Both the position numbers and the translations under genes were made by a program. DNA of 64,000 nt from Nitrospira sp. (GTDB taxonomy: Bacteria > Nitrospirota > Nitrospiria > Nitrospirales > Nitrospiraceae), in assembly GCA_005116955.1 (NCBI GenBank), contig SWDI01000003.1:369335-433334 (forward strand). Reading direction: 5' to 3'. How positions within the stretch are numbered: the first letter of the stretch is position 1; each line of letters begins with the position of its first letter. The notes under the pieces were generated by a model. It was given only the letters and a program-made list of their open reading frames with translations, did no database searches and was not told the DNA's origin. Of this stretch, positions 1 to 9,482 are shown one piece after another.

Positions 1-26
1 ATGAAGAGATCTCTGGGATCGAAAAG

Positions 27-734
27 TTGTTGGTCGACGAACCTGATGACTTTCAGGCTCGCTGTCGACTCGGTGAACTGTACTTCAGCAAGGGGCGGCT
101 CGACGATGCGTTGGCCGAGGTTAAGAAAGCCATTGAGATGGCGGAATCTCTTCGTACGGAAATGAATCGTTCACTGGCCATGTATTACGCGAATCTGGGA
201 ACGATCTATGCGACGAAGAACATGGCCGATGAAGCCGAGGCCGAGTTTCGGCATGCGCTGGATATTTTCCCTCATGATGTCCTGGCGCTGTTCAATCTGG
301 GGAGGCTCTACGCAGACAAGAAGAAATACATGGAGGCCAAGGGGTACTACGAACGCCTCGTTGAGATCACGCCAGATGATCCGATTGCTTGGTACAATCT
401 CGCCGGCGTCTATATCGAGCTGGATAATCCCCAAGTATCCGATTACAACACGATTGACATGGGCATTCAGTGCTATCTTCGTACCTTGGAGCTGGATCCG
501 AAACACTTGGAGTCAAGCTTCAAGCTCATGGAAATCGCGCTCAGTCATAAGAAGACTGATTTGGCGGTCAGGGTCATGGAGAGTGCGGTGGAGCACAATC
601 CGGATGAACCGCTCGCGTATTACAACCTTATCAGCGTGTATGACAAGTGCAAGATGTTTGACCAGGCGGAAGAGGCCCGTAAACGGTTGAAAGAGCGGTT
701 TTCCAAGAAGCCGAAGGATGGTCCGAAGTCCTAA
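27..734 (+). CDS. TPR-repeat protein
   Basis: ORF track; repeated TPR-like helices (e.g. AMYYANLGTIYATKNMADEAEAEFRHALDIFPHD, WYNLAGVYIE); no convincing start upstream so may extend beyond window edge. Confidence 0.85.
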   Translation: MLVDEPDDFQARCRLGELYFSKGRLDDALAEVKKAIEMAESLRTEMNRSLAMYYANLGTIYATKNMADEAEAEFRHALDIFPHDVLALFNLGRLYADKKKYMEAKGYYERLVEITPDDPIAWYNLAGVYIELDNPQVSDYNTIDMGIQCYLRTLELDPKHLESSFKLMEIALSHKKTDLAVRVMESAVEHNPDEPLAYYNLISVYDKCKMFDQAEEARKRLKERFSKKPKDGPKS

Positions 735-758
735 CTTATTTGTAAGAAGAGGTGCACT

Positions 759-1034
759 ATGTTTGGGAGTCTAGGGTTTACCGAGCTGATTCTCATCCTC
801 ATGATCGTGCTCATTATTTTCGGGGCAGGGAAATTACCGCAGTTAGGTGAGGGGATCGGCAAGGCGATCAAGGGATTTAAGAAGTCTGTCCATGAGGCGG
901 ATGCGATCGAGGCTGAAGCGCAGGCCGCGGCTCAACAGGCGACGGCGCCGCAAGCCGTGACGGCAGCTCCCACTCAGAGTGCCACATTGAATCAAGCTGC
1001 CGGGGCCGCTGCACAGCCGGCTCCACGCACCTAG
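759..1034 (+). CDS. tatA: Sec-independent translocase TatA/TatE family protein
   Basis: [43 protein letters not shown] is the canonical TatA TM helix plus amphipathic helix. Confidence 0.93.
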   Translation: MFGSLGFTELILILMIVLIIFGAGKLPQLGEGIGKAIKGFKKSVHEADAIEAEAQAAAQQATAPQAVTAAPTQSATLNQAAGAAAQPAPRT

Positions 1035-1036
1035 CA

Positions 1037-1256
1037 GTATGTTGAAAAGTCCTCCAGCGGCGTTCTCGCGTCGCTCAGAGGCTCAACGTACCGAAGCGTA
1101 GGCCTTGCCTCTTCGCTCGCTGAGGCCTTGGTCGGTGAAATGCGCGTCTTGGCTCGGCTCGCACGCCAAGTAGACATCTTCGATGTAGGCTGGGTTGGCG
1201 AAGTGGGCGCGCAGGGGTGGGCGGGTGAGAACGAAGGTCTTGTTGAACATCCTGCG
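1037..1256. repeat. MITE-like dispersed repeat, copy 1 (diverged, with extra internal sequence)
   Basis: tatgttgaaaagtcctccagcggcgttctcgcgtcgctcagaggctcaacgtaccgaagcg...gaaggtcttgttgaacatcctgcg; same core and ends as the copy at 5316. Confidence 0.75.
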
Positions 1257-1322
1257 CCGAGAGTCGAACGTGCGCGAACGGCAAAATAATTTTCTAACAG
1301 CCTTCTAGAGAGCGTCATACTT

Positions 1323-2576
1323 ATGGAAACCGAACTTGGCTTAGCTGCTGGTTACATTGAAACCTTTGCCGGAAACGGCAAGGCCCGAAGTACGGGTGAC
1401 GGCAAGCGTGCGGTGAAGTCCGGAATCCCGCTCCCCCATCACGTTGCACTAGACAAGGAAGAGAAGTGGCTGTACTTCGCCGAATCGGGATCTGACCGAG
1501 TCCGGCGCATTGACCTGCTACAAGGCACGCTCCACAATTTCGCCGGCATGGGGGAAACCTGCTATAGCGGAGATGAGGGCTCCTGTGCAGAAGCAGGACT
1601 CTATCTGCCCTTAGGCGTCGCGTTTGATTCCCACAATGATTTGTATATCTGTGATTCCGGGAGCAACCGGATTCGGAAAATCGATCATGAGACGGGCATC
1701 ATTACGACGGTGATCGGTACCGGTCAGCATGGGTTCAATGGGGACGGCCCCGCGCTGGATGTTAATCTGACCTGGCCTGCAGCAATTACCTTTGATCGCG
1801 ATGATGTCCTCTTCATCGCTGATACCCAAGCGCACAAGGTCAGGCGGTATGATCCCAAGACGGGAATGGTGACGACGATTGCTGGGGCCTGGACGGCTGA
1901 AGATGAGGCACGAGAACAGCCCTTGGTGGCGAGGAATTTGGTGGTGCTGTCAGGCGATGCGATCGGAATCGATTTCAGTGATGATCAGGGATGGCTCATG
2001 CCGGTCTGTTCCGATGGGCTGGATATGTCGATGTATCTGGACGATGGGAGGCCCGCGATGGAGGCGCGTCTCTACGACATTGTCGGGCTCGCGGTCGATG
2101 CAAAGGGCGATGTGTACGTGGTCGACAAGGGCAGCAATCGTGTCAGGAAAATCGATTCCCAGACGGGAATTATTTCGACGATCGCAGGGGTCTGCCGATA
2201 CGGATACGACGGCGACGATAAGCCGGCCGTTAGAGCCATGCTCCACGCCCCAGAGGCCGTGGTCTTTGATCACGACGGCAATCTATACATTTCCGATACC
2301 ATGAATCATCGGGTCCGTAAGGTAGATGTGAAGACCGGTGTCATAACTACGGTGGCGGGGAATGGCGATAGTGGGTATGAGGATAAGAATATCGGTGGCT
2401 GCGGCGCCGCTCGCTTTGTCGCCAAGGAATCGGCAGGGATGTTGAAACACGGCGACGGCCTGTTGGCGATTGAGGCCGTGGTGAATTCACCCGTCGGTTT
2501 GACCATGGATTCACAAGGCCACCTCTACATCTGCGAACGCGGAGAAAACAAGATCCGCCGTTTGAAGCTCGTCTAA
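1323..2576 (+). CDS. NHL-repeat (beta-propeller) protein
   Basis: Repeated motifs such as LYICDSGSNRIRKIDHETGIITTVIGTG and LYISDTMNHRVRKVDVKTGVITTVAGNG. Confidence 0.9.
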   Translation: METELGLAAGYIETFAGNGKARSTGDGKRAVKSGIPLPHHVALDKEEKWLYFAESGSDRVRRIDLLQGTLHNFAGMGETCYSGDEGSCAEAGLYLPLGVAFDSHNDLYICDSGSNRIRKIDHETGIITTVIGTGQHGFNGDGPALDVNLTWPAAITFDRDDVLFIADTQAHKVRRYDPKTGMVTTIAGAWTAEDEAREQPLVARNLVVLSGDAIGIDFSDDQGWLMPVCSDGLDMSMYLDDGRPAMEARLYDIVGLAVDAKGDVYVVDKGSNRVRKIDSQTGIISTIAGVCRYGYDGDDKPAVRAMLHAPEAVVFDHDGNLYISDTMNHRVRKVDVKTGVITTVAGNGDSGYEDKNIGGCGAARFVAKESAGMLKHGDGLLAIEAVVNSPVGLTMDSQGHLYICERGENKIRRLKLV

Positions 2577-2614
2577 TCCTCACCTCGATCCTTCACGTTT
2601 GTCCCGCACGGGTT

Positions 2615-3487
2615 TTGTGGTATTCTGAGTTCGGTTTTCTCTCGGAGTACCGTGCGGTGCGAATGACCTACATCGACAGTTCCCGCTCTTATCTCCTTGG
2701 GTTTTTTTCTAGCCTGATTGTCGTTGCCAGTGTGCTCGGGGCGTTTGGGATACCGCTGGTCAGTTCCGAGGGGATGACCATCAGATCGTACCTGGTCCAC
2801 GGCGATCTGCCGAATGCCGCCGATGATACCGCTTGGCAACAGGTCTCACCAATCACGATTCCCCTGAGCGGGCAGGTGATCACGAGACCTGTGTGGCCAG
2901 AACCCACGGTGCATGCACTAACCGTGCGGTCCATCCACAACGGGACCGAGATCGCCTTTCTACTCGAATGGCAGGACAACACGAAGAATGATCGGCTCAC
3001 TCCGGGGACCTTCCGGGATGGCGTCGCGATTGGTCTTCCGCTCGGCGATGCGCCGGCATTTTTCTGCATGGGGCAGCTGGACCACTACGTCAATATTTGG
3101 CATTGGAAGGCGGACTGGCAAACCGATATCGATCGACGGGCGGCTCGGGCATCAGAAAAAAAAGAAGGCGAGGTTCGGACATTCGAAGTCATTCCGAGGC
3201 GGGTGTCGTCAGTCGAGGATTTGATCGGCGGGGGATTCAGCACGTTGACCACAAAGGATAAACAAGGGCGGGTGCAGGGACAGGCGGTCTGGAAGGACGG
3301 TGTCTGGCATGTCGTGATGCGCCGCCCTCTGGTGAGCGAAGAGCAAGAGAATGAAGCCACACTCGTTCCTGGTCGTATGCAGACCGTGTCATTCGCCGTG
3401 TGGAATGGGGAAAATAAAGAGCGAAACGGCCAGAAGGCTGTGGCGCCATGGTTTCAACTGAGCATCGATCCTGTCGCCAAACTGTAA
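2615..3487 (+). CDS. Ethylbenzene-dehydrogenase-type heme-binding domain protein (NxrC/gamma-subunit-like)
   Basis: Signal/TM N-terminus then VRSIHNGTEIAFLLEWQDNTKNDRLTPGTFRDGVAIGLPLG...NIWHWKADWQ; start may be the internal Met near 2663. Confidence 0.75.
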   Translation: MWYSEFGFLSEYRAVRMTYIDSSRSYLLGFFSSLIVVASVLGAFGIPLVSSEGMTIRSYLVHGDLPNAADDTAWQQVSPITIPLSGQVITRPVWPEPTVHALTVRSIHNGTEIAFLLEWQDNTKNDRLTPGTFRDGVAIGLPLGDAPAFFCMGQLDHYVNIWHWKADWQTDIDRRAARASEKKEGEVRTFEVIPRRVSSVEDLIGGGFSTLTTKDKQGRVQGQAVWKDGVWHVVMRRPLVSEEQENEATLVPGRMQTVSFAVWNGENKERNGQKAVAPWFQLSIDPVAKL

Positions 3488-3519
3488 CAGGATGCTGAGC
3501 AGTCTGTTTGAGCATCCTG
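3488..3519. repeat. Minimal derivative of the MITE-like repeat (terminal repeats only)
   Basis: caggatgctgagcagtctgtttgagcatcctg: 9-bp perfect inverted repeat identical to the family ends, without the core. Confidence 0.6.
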
Positions 3520-3560
3520 CGAACCAAGATGAGTCGGTATCAGGTTCGGAGGAACGTTAG

Positions 3561-3995
3561 GTGATTGGAACCGGAGTGTTGGGAGTCGCGCTGTTGAGCC
3601 TATTCCTCTTCGCCGGTGTGGAGGCCACGCGGGCTGCGGGGCAATCCGATGGGATGACGGAGGAAGAAGCGACTCGACTCGGTGAGGAATTCGGGATCGT
3701 CGTCGGAGCCGTGGACGAGGACATTCAGAAAGAACTGAAGCTCCAGCAACCGCAGGGAGTTGCCGTGTTCGAGGTGATCGGGAGTTCACGCGCGGATTAC
3801 GCAGGGATTAAGGTTCGTTCCGTCATTAAGGAAATTGATAAGCAGGAGATCCGAACCATGGCGGATTTCGGACGCGCCATTAAGAGAGCCATGAAAGAAT
3901 GTAATTTTACCGTCGGCACCTATGAGCCGGCCGATCCAGGTGATCCGGTCGGCTGGGGCGTCAATTTCCACTTTGTTGGTTGCAAACGAGATTAA
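3561..3995 (+). CDS. PDZ-domain-like secreted protein
   Basis: N-terminal signal peptide; GVAVFEVIGSSRADYAGIKVRSVIKEIDKQEIRTMADFGRAIK is PDZ-like. Confidence 0.7.
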   Translation: MIGTGVLGVALLSLFLFAGVEATRAAGQSDGMTEEEATRLGEEFGIVVGAVDEDIQKELKLQQPQGVAVFEVIGSSRADYAGIKVRSVIKEIDKQEIRTMADFGRAIKRAMKECNFTVGTYEPADPGDPVGWGVNFHFVGCKRD

Positions 3996-5314
3996 GGAGT
4001 GAAGGTCGTTTGAACATGGTAAGGCTGCGAATCGTCCGCATAATCGGGATACTAGTGATGGCGGGTTGCCTGACTAGCCTCTATCACGATCTGGCGATTG
4101 CTCAGGAGGCGAACAGTCGGTCTGTGCCTGAGTGGGTAGCTGAAATCGAGAAAATCTTCATCCGTTCTGAAGACTGCAAACAGTGCCATGAGCGTCATTA
4201 CGAAGAGTGGAAGGGCGTCAGAGAGCAGACGCCGGATTTGAAGACCTTTGGCCGAGTGGACGCGGCCCTTTTACATGGCACGTCGCTGGAGTCACCTGTT
4301 TTTCGAACGGTGTTGGGTCTTTGGAAACAGACGAATCCAACCGCAGATGAACAGGGACGATGCCTCTCTTGTCATGTGCCTGCTGTCACCGTGTTCCCTC
4401 AGCATGCCGAGAAGATAGTGGCGGACGTGCTCGCCCGCAAGTCGGGAATCGAAGGAATCGGGTGCTCAGCTTGCCATTTGATGAATGGAATGGAAAAGGG
4501 ATTGAACTCACCGCCCACATTCAAATTGCAGCCAGGCAACATACTCTATGGCCCCTATTCCAATCCCGAAGAAAATCTTGTCCATCCTGCTGTACAGTCT
4601 GAGCACTTTCGAGGAGCCAATTATTGTGCTGCGTGCCATTTCGACAAAGTAAAGGATGTGGCACAGAAGAATCTGCCGGGAGAAATTCTCGAGGGAACGA
4701 TTTGTCAGGATTGCCACATGGAGCCCTCGACCGGCAGTTCTACGTCGAGACGTGGAGCCATGACGAGAGCGATCGGACGCCACTGGTTTCGCGGTGTCGT
4801 CGTCGCCGGTACGATGCTGAAGAATCGGAATCTGCAGGCGGAGTGGATGCCTCGTATCGATGTGGATGTGACGAAGGTCGGCACGGTGATGGAGGGAATC
4901 GGGATTGTGAAGGTGGGCAGTCTCCCACACAGTTTCCCCGATGGCGATCCGGTATTGAAACAGTTCTTCCTGACGGTTACGGCGAAGGATGCGGCAGGCA
5001 GGACCTTAGCGGAAGAGACGAAGCAATTTGGGTTGCCGTACGACAAGATCCTTCGCGGTCCGATTCCTGATCCCTTCATCAAGGGTGGCAACACGAGGAA
5101 GGTTCCATTTGCGCTGACGCTCCCGGCCGGCACTGCCGCTTCGTCGATCGAAGCAGTGCTCACCTACGCGCTCATTCCGACGCCTGAACCCATGCTGACG
5201 GACAAGTATCTCGCTTCCTTGCAGACCGAGAAAGAACGGGAAGAGGCGAAGCAAATCATCCAAGAATATACCCAGCGGCATTTTCTAACATATCGTGTCA
5301 AATCACTCTCCTAG
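3980..5314 (+). CDS. Multiheme cytochrome c (five CxxCH motifs)
   Basis: CKQCH, CLSCH, CSACH, CAACH, CQDCH counted in the translation; signal peptide; likely start MVRLRIVRIIG near 4016. Confidence 0.88.
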   Translation: MQTRLRSEGRLNMVRLRIVRIIGILVMAGCLTSLYHDLAIAQEANSRSVPEWVAEIEKIFIRSEDCKQCHERHYEEWKGVREQTPDLKTFGRVDAALLHGTSLESPVFRTVLGLWKQTNPTADEQGRCLSCHVPAVTVFPQHAEKIVADVLARKSGIEGIGCSACHLMNGMEKGLNSPPTFKLQPGNILYGPYSNPEENLVHPAVQSEHFRGANYCAACHFDKVKDVAQKNLPGEILEGTICQDCHMEPSTGSSTSRRGAMTRAIGRHWFRGVVVAGTMLKNRNLQAEWMPRIDVDVTKVGTVMEGIGIVKVGSLPHSFPDGDPVLKQFFLTVTAKDAAGRTLAEETKQFGLPYDKILRGPIPDPFIKGGNTRKVPFALTLPAGTAASSIEAVLTYALIPTPEPMLTDKYLASLQTEKEREEAKQIIQEYTQRHFLTYRVKSLS

Positions 5315-5315
5315 T

Positions 5316-5434
5316 AGGATGTTGAAAAACCCCTCCAGCGGCGTTCTCGCGTCGCTCAGCAGCTCAACGTATCGAAGCGTACGCCTCGCTCCTTCGCTTG
5401 CTGCGGCCTTGCCAGAGGTCTTTTTGAACATCCT
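5316..5434. repeat. MITE-like dispersed repeat, best-preserved copy (119 bp)
   Basis: Ends aggatgttgaaaaacccctc / gaggtctttttgaacatcct form an imperfect 20-bp terminal inverted repeat; core shared with 1037 and 56409. Confidence 0.8.
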
Positions 5435-5440
5435 GCGGGA

Positions 5441-6694
5441 GTGCTAGTAATCGTGAAACCGTTGTCTATCATGACGGTGGTTGGGCTCAGTTGTTTTGTG
5501 ACGATTTGTGCCGCTGTGTTATCTGATGGCACGGTCACTTCCGCGCTCGCACAGACCGGTGTGAGTCAACCATTGATCGAGAAGACCTTTCCTCACTCGA
5601 ATAAATGTAAGCGCTGTCACGAACGGGTCTATGAAGAGTGGGAAACGTCGCCGTTGGCGAAGTCCATCCATTCTCCGGCGTTCCGTGCCTCGCTCGATGC
5701 GTATCTTAAATCACCAGGTGGAAAAGACAAAGCTGTGTGTTTTCGCTGCCATGCCCCGCATGTGCGGGAGTTTTTGGATTCCGCCCAACTCTTTATTGAT
5801 CAAGCAAAAGCAGGCGATCCCTCCTTGGATGGTGTCGCCTGTAGCCAGTGCCATCTCATCAAGCAGGTAGACCGAGCCAAACATCCTCCGGAGCCGAAGT
5901 ATGAGATCGGCGGGAAGACGTTGTATGGATCCTACAAAGATTTTGTCCCGAATCTCGCCCATCAGTCGATGGAATTGGGCCTGTTTCAGAAGTCCGATCT
6001 GTGTTTGAACTGCCATCAGTCGGTGCCGTCAGCGACGAACTTGGGTAAGGCCAACGATTTGCTTGGGAACTGGGATCAGAGTCGGGCCGGCAAGTCCGGC
6101 AAAGAATGCCAGACCTGTCATATGCCACAACAAGTAGGGGAGTCGGCCAATGGGGAGAAGAAACGGACGATCGCCAATCATAGCTTCCCTGGACGAATTG
6201 GGAAACTCCGCCAAGAGGCGGCGAAGCTGGACGTGCAGACCAGGGTCGAGGGCGACAAAACAACCGTTGTGGTCAAAGTTCAAAGCCTCGTGCCGCATAA
6301 TCTGCCTGCTACTCATCCGGCCTGGGCTGCGGTTCTTCTCAATCTGGACATCAAAGGGAAAAACCTAAAAACGGTGTTCACCGATAAGCGTGTCTATGGT
6401 CGGACGTACTTGGATGCCCAGGGACAGCCGACGATCTTTGACTTCGAAGCAGCGAAAGTGGCTGAAGACACAGTCTTGAAACCAGAAGAGACGAGGGAGG
6501 AAGTCTTCATCTTCCCGACGCCGAAAGATACCAAGACCTTCGACGTCGAAGTCGGGCTCAATTACTCTCCATTGAACGGGCCTGCTTCCTTCCTCCAGCG
6601 TGTCGAAGCAGAGTCATCCCAAGGCGCACAAGATCCGGTCTTCCAGCCGATCGAGATCGTGAAACGCACGGAGAATGTTCCGGTTGGCAAGTAA
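5441..6694 (+). CDS. Multiheme cytochrome c (five CxxCH motifs), paralogous to the upstream gene
   Basis: CKRCH, CFRCH, CSQCH, CLNCH, CQTCH; shares C[KR][QR]CHER.YEEW and overall layout with 3980..5314. Confidence 0.88.
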   Translation: MLVIVKPLSIMTVVGLSCFVTICAAVLSDGTVTSALAQTGVSQPLIEKTFPHSNKCKRCHERVYEEWETSPLAKSIHSPAFRASLDAYLKSPGGKDKAVCFRCHAPHVREFLDSAQLFIDQAKAGDPSLDGVACSQCHLIKQVDRAKHPPEPKYEIGGKTLYGSYKDFVPNLAHQSMELGLFQKSDLCLNCHQSVPSATNLGKANDLLGNWDQSRAGKSGKECQTCHMPQQVGESANGEKKRTIANHSFPGRIGKLRQEAAKLDVQTRVEGDKTTVVVKVQSLVPHNLPATHPAWAAVLLNLDIKGKNLKTVFTDKRVYGRTYLDAQGQPTIFDFEAAKVAEDTVLKPEETREEVFIFPTPKDTKTFDVEVGLNYSPLNGPASFLQRVEAESSQGAQDPVFQPIEIVKRTENVPVGK

Positions 6695-6942
6695 TCGTCG
6701 TGCGTCATTCCCTGAAGCACAAACAAGAGTGATACAGATGGCCTCTTGACTGTGAGATACGAAGGACACTTCACGAGATATGCTGCCCAACAGCTGGTGC
6801 TTGTGCCGGGTTTTCCAGCACCTTGACACATCTTTGGAAAGTCAGGAGAATCGCCAGACTATTTAGAATAGGAGCACGATAATATCCTGGCCATGGTGCG
6901 TTTGAGTTAAACGAGGGCGAGGATCTCCGATAGGGGAAGAAG

Positions 6943-7203
6943 ATGCCAGCTATCTCTATATTTTTTGGAATCATTATCAGAATGTTCTACAACGAGCACG
7001 AGCCGATGCATTTTCACGCTGAGCATCAGGGGCAACGAGGTAAGTTTGACCTCACTGGTCGGATGGTGATCGGCAACATAGGCTCCAAGACAGCGCAACG
7101 CCTGATCAAACAGTGGGCGAAAGAACATGAGACCGAGATCCGTGCGAACTGGCGGCGCATGAAGGCTGGTAAACCGCTCGAAATGATTGAGCCGTTACGG
7201 TGA
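6943..7203 (+). CDS. DUF4160 family protein
   Basis: MPAISIFFGIIIRMFYNEHEPMHFHAEHQGQRGKFDL is the typical DUF4160 N-terminus (EHxPxHFH). Confidence 0.85.
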   Translation: MPAISIFFGIIIRMFYNEHEPMHFHAEHQGQRGKFDLTGRMVIGNIGSKTAQRLIKQWAKEHETEIRANWRRMKAGKPLEMIEPLR

Positions 7204-7216
7204 ACAAGGAGGCGTC

Positions 7217-7477
7217 ATGAACAGGATTCCGTATGTGACCAAGGCCGAATATCGAGGCGGGTATCGGATTCGTGTGACCTTCGATGACGAATCTCAGAAG
7301 ACGGTCGACTTCCGACGCTACCTGAAGGGACCGGTTTTTGAGCCGCTGAAGGACGTCAAATACTTTCAACGCTTCTTCCTCGACGGCTGGACGGTCGCCT
7401 GGCCGAACGGTGCGGATATCGCACCTGAGGAACTGTACGCGAGCGTCGATGTCGGTACCGAACGTGGAGCGGCATAG
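7217..7477 (+). CDS. DUF2442 family protein
   Basis: GGYRIRVTFDDESQKTVDFRRYLKGPVFEPLKDVKYFQRFFLDGWTVAWPNGADIAPEELY. Confidence 0.87.
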   Translation: MNRIPYVTKAEYRGGYRIRVTFDDESQKTVDFRRYLKGPVFEPLKDVKYFQRFFLDGWTVAWPNGADIAPEELYASVDVGTERGAA

Positions 7478-7625
7478 CCAGGCGATATAGGCTGATAGTC
7501 AACAGACGGTGCGAGTTCAGAGAGCGGGTATGCACGATGCAAGATCCGACCCCAATTTCCATTACCTAAGATACTGACTGGTTCGCTAGTAGACTGCATC
7601 TCGGACAAAAGTAGGTGCCAGACCC

Positions 7626-9335
7626 ATGGACCTCCGCCAACAGATCATCTCAAACCGTGTCGACGAGATCGCGTCCTCCTTAAGGGTCGACGCCAGCGAC
7701 GCCTTCATGCGCCTTGCCTTTTCTCTCGTAACGGGGAAAAGCGTTCACGCTTTCGATGCAACCGACGTAGTCGATGGCGGTCAAGACAAGCAGATGGATG
7801 TGTTCATGATCGAAGAACAGGCGGACTCAGCGGATGTTTACATCGTTCAAACGAAGTATGCCGACTCGTTTTCCTCGAACGCCCTTGTGCAGCTCGGCAA
7901 CGGACTGCGATGGGTATTCCAGCGGCCACGCAAAGATCTTGACTCTCTCGCCAATACGGCGTTACGAGACAAGATTCTCGAATATCGTGCTCTTCAGAGC
8001 AATCTCGGACCGTCCAACATCCGCGTCCATGTCCGTTTCGTAACGATTGGAGATGCGAAGAGAGTGTCTGCGGAATTTCTGCAGGAACTGAAAGGTATTC
8101 GCGAAGCCTATGGAAACGACACATTTGAGGTGTTTGAGATTGATCAAATTGGCTTCGATGAGCTTACCGACCTATCAAAAATGCAAGAGCGACAAACGCG
8201 ACGAGTTGACGCGGAGCTTAAGGTCAAGTACGACGCCAATAACCCGTCTCTGATCAAGTACTACGCACAGGATCTTCAAGGGCTTGTATGCTCGATCCCG
8301 GCCTCAGAAATCGCCCGCCTCGTGAACGAGAATCCCGATGGCGCTGTGTTCGATCTCAACATCCGACGCTTTCTTGGAAGTCGTGGCGCCGTGAATAAGG
8401 ATATCCAATCTACTTGTACAACCGTGGCGGCTAGCTACGAGTTCTGGTTTCTCAATAACGGGATTACTATCGTTTGCGACAAGTTCGATCCAGTAACGGA
8501 TCCTGACAATCCGCACGTGAAACTTAAGAATCTTCAGATCGTAAACGGGTGTCAGACTGCGACGACGATTGCTCTCGCTCAGAAGGACGGGAAGCTCGCG
8601 CAGGATGTCCGAGTCCTCACTCGAATATATCAGACACAGGATCCTGCGTTGGTGGACAAGATTGTCCTGACGACCAACAATCAGAATCAGATCAGCAGCC
8701 GTGACCTTCGCGCAAATCATCCTGCACAGCTTGACATGGAACGGGCATTCTCCATTTACGGCTACTACTACGAGCGTAAACCTCGACAATTTGATGGCCA
8801 AGCCATCGATGTGAAGAAGTTGTTTACAAACGAGTATGTCGCTCAGGCATATCTTGCGATCGTTTTGAAAACCCCGTCTGATGGGCGAGCACGAAAATAT
8901 AAGGTGTGGGGCGAGTCGCACTCGCGGATTTTCTCCGGAGGAGCTGTCGAGCCCTATATTATTTCAGCCATTATCGCGTCGCGCGTAACTGAGTGGCTCC
9001 GTGGAAGCGGGTCCACTACCGTCTCTGACGAGATACAGCGCCTGATCTCAAAAAGAGGCAGCTTCCATGTTGCTCGTGTAGCTGCGTACTTGTGTCGACA
9101 TTCAGATGGCTGGCATGGCGCTCAGCGGGTACTTGCACAGGAACTGGCAGAGTTCGAAAAGACCCCAAGCAAGCTCACTGACATTATTCCGGCTGCATTT
9201 AACCTGGTTGTCTCTGCGATCAAGTCGAATCCCACGCATGCTGCAGATGTCGATCGTGCTCTGAAATCCGCAGCGCTTGACAAAGACATCGATAAGCGCC
9301 TGCATGCGCCGAGCGACCTTGGGCAAAGTCAGTGA
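7626..9335 (+). CDS. AIPR (abortive infection phage resistance) family protein
   Basis: SCTTVAASYEFWFLNNGITIVCDKF...LKNLQIVNGCQTATTIA is the AIPR signature region; residues QDKQMDVFMIEE...IVQTKYA near the N-terminus are nuclease-like. Confidence 0.85.
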   Translation: MDLRQQIISNRVDEIASSLRVDASDAFMRLAFSLVTGKSVHAFDATDVVDGGQDKQMDVFMIEEQADSADVYIVQTKYADSFSSNALVQLGNGLRWVFQRPRKDLDSLANTALRDKILEYRALQSNLGPSNIRVHVRFVTIGDAKRVSAEFLQELKGIREAYGNDTFEVFEIDQIGFDELTDLSKMQERQTRRVDAELKVKYDANNPSLIKYYAQDLQGLVCSIPASEIARLVNENPDGAVFDLNIRRFLGSRGAVNKDIQSTCTTVAASYEFWFLNNGITIVCDKFDPVTDPDNPHVKLKNLQIVNGCQTATTIALAQKDGKLAQDVRVLTRIYQTQDPALVDKIVLTTNNQNQISSRDLRANHPAQLDMERAFSIYGYYYERKPRQFDGQAIDVKKLFTNEYVAQAYLAIVLKTPSDGRARKYKVWGESHSRIFSGGAVEPYIISAIIASRVTEWLRGSGSTTVSDEIQRLISKRGSFHVARVAAYLCRHSDGWHGAQRVLAQELAEFEKTPSKLTDIIPAAFNLVVSAIKSNPTHAADVDRALKSAALDKDIDKRLHAPSDLGQSQ

Positions 9336-9482
9336 TGGCAGAGTAGGGATTGCCGAATAAAAATTTTGCGGCGGGCATGCAACAGCGATGCACGCCGCTG
9401 AAAATACAACGGCGAACCCACGATTTCAGCAGAAGCGTTCAGGAGTAAGGGGGGGTAACCGACTCGTGCTCGGTGGTGAGGG

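Noticed and set aside
1031-1318. Minus-strand ORFs across the repeat after tatA
   Set aside because: They lie within the MITE-like repeat and have low-complexity Arg/Ser/Pro-rich translations typical of chance ORFs.
8304-8921. 205-aa minus-strand ORF
   Set aside because: Antisense to the AIPR gene.
9368-9400. gcggcgggcatgc...gatgcacgccgc hairpin after the AIPR gene
   Set aside because: Stem is imperfect with no T-run; could be a terminator but evidence is weak.
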